Below, in pieces: positions 1 to 5,369 of a stretch of 5,369 bases of DNA; the first letter of the stretch is position 1, and every line of letters starts with the position of its first letter. The translations under genes were made by a program, and so were the position numbers. Source of the stretch: Sedimentisphaerales bacterium (GTDB lineage Bacteria > Planctomycetota > Phycisphaerae > Sedimentisphaerales > Anaerobacaceae); the NCBI GenBank assembly GCA_030630905.1, contig DAOVMB010000214.1:1-5369 (forward strand), read 5' to 3'. Under the pieces are notes generated by a model, which was given only the letters and a program-made list of their open reading frames with translations, had not been told where the DNA came from and did not search any database.

Positions 1-1
1 A

Positions 2-364
2 GTGATAGGCTCCGGGCCAGCGGGTTTGGCTGTGGCCCAGCAACTCACACGAGATGGGCATGATGTGGTTGTTTTTGAAAGAAGTGAGCGAGTAGGAGGT
101 TTGTTGCGTTACGGCATCCCGGACTTTAAGCTTGAAAAACACATTATTGAGCGCAGGTTAGATCAATTGAGAACCGAGGGTGTAGAGTTTCAGACGGGAG
201 TGAATGTGGGAGAGGATATTTCCGCCCGTTATCTGCGAAAGATGTTTGATTGCGCTCCCTTGACAATGGTAGTCCGCTGTGTTAATGATATTATTGATGT
301 ATTTCATGAGGAGCAGAATACTATTGGTGCTGTTACTTGCCTTAGCGCTTTCTGGATGCGCTGA
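2..364 (+). pseudogene. gltD: Glutamate synthase small subunit (GltD) fragment, cut at the left edge and truncated at its 3' end
   Basis: GltD is the FAD/NAD(P)H-binding, iron-sulfur subunit that passes electrons to the large subunit of glutamate synthase. The first visible residues read VIGSGPAGLAVAQQL, the dinucleotide-binding GxGxxG motif, followed by VVVFERSERVGGLLRYGIPDFKL, typical of GltD and related oxidoreductase subunits. The 5' part (N-terminal iron-sulfur region) lies outside the window. Similarity continues through GVEFQTGVNVGEDIS to about FDC (near 253), perhaps to LTM (near 268). It then gives way to about 30 residues that look nothing like GltD, ending at a TGA at 362-364 inside the next gene. 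The family is usually around 450-500 residues, so more than half of the protein after the FAD motif is missing, including the NAD(P)H-binding part. I infer a broken gene; an assembly join would look the same. A different GltD-like subunit (for example of a dihydropyrimidine dehydrogenase or NADH-dependent ferredoxin oxidoreductase) is possible but less likely. Confidence 0.8.
260..288 (+). promoter_or_regulatory. Possible sigma70 promoter for the lipoprotein pair
   Basis: A perfect -35 hexamer TTGACA (260-265) is followed after 17 nt by TAATGA (283-288), with a TG one base upstream as in an extended -10. The -10 lacks the conserved final T, so the match is only fair. It sits exactly where GltD similarity fades. 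The predicted start would fall near 295, leaving only about 10 nt before the chosen ATG at 306, almost leaderless. The -35 could be chance, since its bases are also codons of the truncated gltD frame. Confidence 0.3.
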
Positions 365-635
365 GGAAAGAGTAATGACTTCATTGGATACGCGCGCCTC
401 TGGACTTACTTTAGAACACGGTGGAGGCGAAAAAGAGCTGTGGTCCATTGTACAGAACAACGATGTTATCAATACCTGGGTTTTGCTTTCGCATCCCTAT
501 TTTCCTGATATGCAAAGCAAAGGCGTAAAAACGGCCTTTGATGAAATCGCCGCGCGTACTCGGAAAGAAATCGAAGGGATTGGAGACCCAATCATAAATG
601 AAGGAATCATACTATGTCTACTCGACAAATTCTGA
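306..635 (+). CDS. Small predicted lipoprotein of unknown function
   Basis: A 109-residue protein whose function I do not recognise. It starts MRSRILLVLLLALALSGC: two arginines, a leucine-rich hydrophobic core and a lipobox LSGC with the cysteine at residue 18, the classic signal for export and lipid attachment by Lgt and cleavage by LspA. The mature part of about 92 residues is polar, with a basic/acidic stretch AARTRKEIEGIG and no cysteine until near the C-terminus. In-frame ATGs at 279, 285 and 297 would add residues before the basic n-region; I chose 306 because it gives a standard signal peptide. No good Shine-Dalgarno sequence precedes any of these starts. Its 3' end overlaps the following lipoprotein gene by 22 nt, suggesting coupled translation. 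The final residues (EGIILCLLDKF) lie over the next gene's ribosome binding site and start. The lipoprotein call is firm; the role is unknown. Confidence 0.65.
   Translation: MRSRILLVLLLALALSGCAEERVMTSLDTRASGLTLEHGGGEKELWSIVQNNDVINTWVLLSHPYFPDMQSKGVKTAFDEIAARTRKEIEGIGDPIINEGIILCLLDKF
601..605 (+). promoter_or_regulatory. Ribosome binding site of the second lipoprotein gene
   Basis: AAGGA lies 8 nt before the ATG at 614. It is inside the end of the preceding lipoprotein gene, supports the overlapping start and argues that both genes are read from one mRNA. Confidence 0.6.
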
Positions 636-931
636 CAGTGTTCATTATAATGGTGATGGCTGGCCTTGTCGGGTGCACAGGTCGTAGCGTCCGCTGGTAT
701 CACCCAGACAAAACTCTAAAAGAGGCAAAGCGAGCCTGCCGGGAGTGTCATTATCAGGCCCAAGCTGAAGCGATCTTGGGAGACTGGTGGTACATGTACA
801 GAGAGATAGAATTCGACCGATGTATGAAACACAAAGGCTATCGCCTCGTTCCCGAAGATGAGTTGAGGCCGACAGCGCGAAAGCGGCTGTTTAGCGTAGC
901 AAGTGAGTTCTACCCTATAGCTGGCAATTGA
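614..931 (+). CDS. Small predicted lipoprotein with a CxxCH motif, function unknown
   Basis: A 105-residue protein with a lipoprotein signal: MSTRQ, a hydrophobic stretch (residues 6-20) and lipobox LVGC with the acceptor cysteine at residue 21. The mature part begins with an aromatic, basic segment (RSVRWYHPDKTLKEAKRAC) and carries C42-R-E-C45-H46, a CxxCH arrangement. It then has a Trp/Tyr-rich stretch (GDWWYMYREIEFDRC) and C70-MKHKGYRLV, a Cys-Met then Gly-Tyr ending seen in many small bacterial lipoproteins. CxxCH is the haem c attachment motif, but so small a protein without recognisable cytochrome features could instead use its three cysteines for a disulfide or metal. The start at 614 is supported by the AAGGA upstream. 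It overlaps the previous lipoprotein gene by 22 nt and is probably co-transcribed with it. No family assigned. Confidence 0.7.
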   Translation: MSTRQILTVFIIMVMAGLVGCTGRSVRWYHPDKTLKEAKRACRECHYQAQAEAILGDWWYMYREIEFDRCMKHKGYRLVPEDELRPTARKRLFSVASEFYPIAGN

Positions 932-960
932 TTGTCGTCATTATATAAACAACCTATACT
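932..960 (+). promoter_or_regulatory. Weak promoter-like sequence just after the lipoprotein stop
   Basis: TTGTCG (932-937; 4 of 6 to consensus) and TATACT (955-960; 5 of 6) are separated by 17 nt in AT-rich DNA. Nothing downstream before carB looks like a gene, so it may be inactive or may contribute distantly to carB. Confidence 0.2.
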
Positions 961-1093
961 CCAAGTAGTTTGCGAGGAAACGGAAGGTGTCAACTCGGCC
1001 TCCATGCCTTCAAGTGAACAACCACTACGCGCGGCAATGACCAAACTCCCTGACCGACAAGAATTGGGACTCCGGTCTTCACTGATGCGCTTC

Positions 1094-1130
1094 AGGGGGA
1101 AATCCGGGGACATCTTACTTATTTCCCCCT
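1094..1130. repeat. Perfect 10-bp inverted repeat, possible REP/IS200-type end or terminator
   Basis: AGGGGGAAAT (1094-1103) and ATTTCCCCCT (1121-1130) are exact reverse complements around a 17-nt loop, giving a strong hairpin on either strand. The loop starts with CCGGGGACA. From memory, GGGGACA-type palindromes recur in intergenic DNA beside REP-associated (Y1/IS200-like) transposases, but I cannot confirm that here and no transposase is present. The downstream bases (ttcatt) are not a proper U-tract, so an intrinsic terminator for the lipoprotein genes is possible but weak. Confidence 0.55.
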
Positions 1131-1243
1131 TTCATTGAGGTTCTTTCGTATCTCGCATAGGGCTCTCCAAATAGTTGCATCAAAACTGCCTCGTTTGGTA
1201 TCCACAAGTTATATCCTACCAAAATACTTTCTATTTGCACAAT

Positions 1244-1258
1244 ATTATCCGGGATAAT
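1244..1258. promoter_or_regulatory. Palindromic operator-like site upstream of the carB promoter
   Basis: ATTATCC (1244-1250) and GGATAAT (1252-1258) form a perfect 7-bp inverted repeat around one central base. The centre lies about 64 bp upstream of the predicted transcription start, where activators or upstream repressor dimers often bind. It is directly followed by two TTAACT direct repeats (1258-1263 and 1267-1272). The regulator is unknown. Confidence 0.35.
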
Positions 1259-1279
1259 TAACTGATTTAACTTCATTTC

Positions 1280-1308
1280 TTGACAGGTCGGGTCGGCTTG
1301 GCTAAAAT
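1280..1308 (+). promoter_or_regulatory. Sigma70-type promoter of carB
   Basis: TTGACA (1280-1285) is a perfect -35 hexamer, the spacer is the ideal 17 nt, and TAAAAT (1303-1308) matches the -10 consensus at 5 of 6 positions. Upstream DNA is AT-rich. Transcription would start near 1315, giving a leader of about 107 nt before the carB ATG. This is the best promoter match I found in the window and implies that carB is transcribed on its own. Confidence 0.65.
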
Positions 1309-1312
1309 TCGG

Positions 1313-1347
1313 CGATTTCACTGTAGTCATAAGACTCAAAGAAATCG
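1313..1347 (+). other. Stem-loop at the 5' end of the predicted carB leader
   Basis: CGATTTC (1313-1319) pairs with GAAATCG (1341-1347), and inside it AGTC (1325-1328) pairs with GACT (1333-1336) around an ATAA loop, leaving a small internal loop. It would form at the very start of the carB mRNA. It could protect the 5' end from decay or be part of a regulatory leader; I do not recognise a riboswitch or PyrR-type anti-antiterminator. Confidence 0.4.
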
Positions 1348-1408
1348 TCCAAATACGAAAATGTCGGGTCTTGTGCCCTGAGTTTGTTTCCGAAGTCCAT
1401 GGTTTTTT

Positions 1409-1415
1409 AGAGGAA
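1409..1415 (+). promoter_or_regulatory. Ribosome binding site of carB
   Basis: AGAGGAA (1409-1415) lies a few bases before the ATG at 1422, with 7 nt between AGAGGA and the start. It decides the start in favour of 1422 over the upstream in-frame TTG at 1371, which has no comparable site. Confidence 0.75.
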
Positions 1416-1421
1416 CGTGCA

Positions 1422-4622
<3,201 letters not shown>

Positions 4623-4711
4623 CGAAAAAACGTATTGTTACAGTATAATCCGAACAAAGACCGTATGGGCAGTTTTTTCCACCCATGCAGTGTATTTTAG
4701 AGACATGACAG

Positions 4712-5369
4712 TCATTCGACAATTTCCAGATCCGCCATATAGATCGCGGTTATAGTCTTGCCTTCGGCGTCTTTTTCATGCGAAGAATACCATGATATAA
4801 CAGCGAGGTTCGGGCTTATTTCGACAAAGCCGGGGTAGGAATTGTCGCCGCCGCTCGGAAGCTCGGCAAATTCGTGCAATTGGTCGTTCACCAGCCAGCA
4901 CATTGAGGTCTTAGGTCCCCTGTCACCAATAGTTTTTCGCCCGCCAACCACGTAGCGACCGCCCCAGCGTGTGAGCAACGGCCCTCCGATATATCGGTCG
5001 AGTTCTTTGCGCTGCCATTGCGTGTATGGTGGCTTTGACCTTAAAAGTTGAGCTGTATCTCTGCCGCGCCGGCCGACAGCGATGACGCTTCCGTCGGCCT
5101 CGAATTGAAATGCGGTCTCGTCACCGTGAGTCTCCTGGAACAGAGCACGGGTGCGCCAAATCAGGCCATCGTCACTCTCCAGCATTGCCGATTCTACTAT
5201 GGAACCTTCACCCCTCGGTGCTTCCGCGAAGTTCTTCTTTCGCCGGCCGCAGAGATATGCCTTTCCGTCAAAAGTATTGGCCCGCCAGATATAGTGGCCG
5301 AATGTTCCTTCCAGCATGATGGGACTGTGCCAGTTCGCACCGTCTTGCGACCAGGCAGCGTAACCTAAG
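4712..5369 (-). CDS. Sialidase/BNR-like Asp-box protein, 5' end outside the window
   Basis: The frame stays open to the right edge, beyond the internal ATG at 5317, and the extra codons read LGYAAWSQDGANWHSPI, so the real start is outside the window. The visible 218 residues resemble the sialidase superfamily (six-bladed beta-propeller). Asp boxes of the form SxDGxxW occur at residues 7-13 (SQDGANW) and 65-71 (SDDGLIW), and GGDNSYPGFVEI followed by a YSSHE segment near the end is a familiar C-terminal pattern of bacterial sialidase-like proteins. Such proteins act on glycans, usually exported, but many have no proven activity, and the N-terminal catalytic residues and any signal peptide are not visible here. 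The true sialidase reaction is therefore unproven. It ends in a TGA 89 nt from the carB stop, tail to tail, so it is not in carB's operon. Other propeller-fold glycan-binding or hydrolase proteins are possible. Confidence 0.75.
   Translation of the reverse strand, partial: LGYAAWSQDGANWHSPIMLEGTFGHYIWRANTFDGKAYLCGRRKKNFAEAPRGEGSIVESAMLESDDGLIWRTRALFQETHGDETAFQFEADGSVIAVGRRGRDTAQLLRSKPPYTQWQRKELDRYIGGPLLTRWGGRYVVGGRKTIGDRGPKTSMCWLVNDQLHEFAELPSGGDNSYPGFVEISPNLAVISWYSSHEKDAEGKTITAIYMADLEIVE

Larger units (their letters stand above)
932..1421. other. Non-coding region between the lipoprotein pair and carB
   Basis: This 490-nt stretch has no convincing gene. Short open frames on both strands (for example 932-1138 plus, 910-1113 minus) lack good starts, ribosome sites and recognisable products. 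It is AT-rich in the middle: I count about 30% GC over 1201-1260, against about 60% over 3061-3120 inside carB. The left part holds a perfect inverted repeat and a weak promoter-like pair; the right part holds the apparent carB control region. Confidence 0.7.

Noticed and set aside
872..890. GAAA-tetraloop hairpin as a terminator for the lipoprotein genes
   Set aside because: The stem (ACAGCGC with one bulged G) is good, but it lies inside the second lipoprotein gene, about 40 nt before its stop, and no U-tract follows.
932..1138. 68-residue plus-strand open frame after the lipoproteins
   Set aside because: It starts at TTG without a ribosome site, its product is unrecognisable, and it ends by running through the inverted repeat.
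1371..1421. Upstream TTG start that would lengthen CarB by 17 residues
   Set aside because: The added residues do not resemble CarB N-termini, there is no good ribosome site before the TTG, and AGAGGA is well placed for the ATG at 1422.
4665..4686. ATGGG/CCCAT hairpin as a bidirectional terminator between carB and the convergent gene
   Set aside because: Only five base pairs with a 12-nt loop, and the T-run lies within the loop instead of after the stem. No other convincing terminator is visible in the 89-nt gap.
5048..5368. Plus-strand open frame at the right edge
   Set aside because: It is antisense to the sialidase-like frame, which has two Asp boxes and stays open to the window edge.

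Overview
The window looks like bacterial chromosome of moderate GC: carB is locally up to about 60% GC, and the DNA upstream of it falls to about 30% in places. The most recognisable gene is a complete carB. The style of its protein, two very small lipoproteins and a sialidase-like Asp-box protein together suggest an environmental Planctomycetota or related PVC-type bacterium, perhaps Phycisphaerae-like. That placement is an impression from protein style and is held weakly.

Layout from left to right. (1) Positions 2-364 carry an internal piece of glutamate synthase small subunit (gltD): the FAD-binding GxGxxG region and roughly 80 residues after it. Similarity ends near 253-268, and the frame closes at a stop inside the next gene, so gltD is broken here. 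(2) Positions 306-635 and 614-931 encode two short predicted lipoproteins that overlap by 22 nt and were probably translated together. Neither matches a family I recognise; the second has a CxxCH motif. (3) Positions 932-1421 hold no convincing gene. They contain a perfect 10-bp inverted repeat that may be a REP or IS200-type element end, a palindromic operator-like site, a near-consensus sigma70 promoter and a stem-loop in the predicted 5' leader of carB. (4) Positions 1422-4622 encode full-length CarB (1066 aa). (5) Positions 4712-5369, on the minus strand, hold the 3' part of a sialidase/BNR-like protein whose start lies beyond the right edge. It converges on carB across an 89-nt gap.

Functionally, carB makes carbamoyl phosphate for pyrimidine and arginine synthesis. 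It stands alone, without carA beside it, and appears to have its own promoter and leader. GltD also belongs to glutamine/glutamate metabolism, but its truncation and the loss of similarity over a few codons suggest a rearrangement (or assembly join) placed the lipoprotein pair beside it, not a working operon. I see no clear novel defence, mobile or biosynthetic system. The points worth a second look are the gltD breakpoint, the CxxCH lipoprotein, the repeat at 1094-1130 and the control region of carB.
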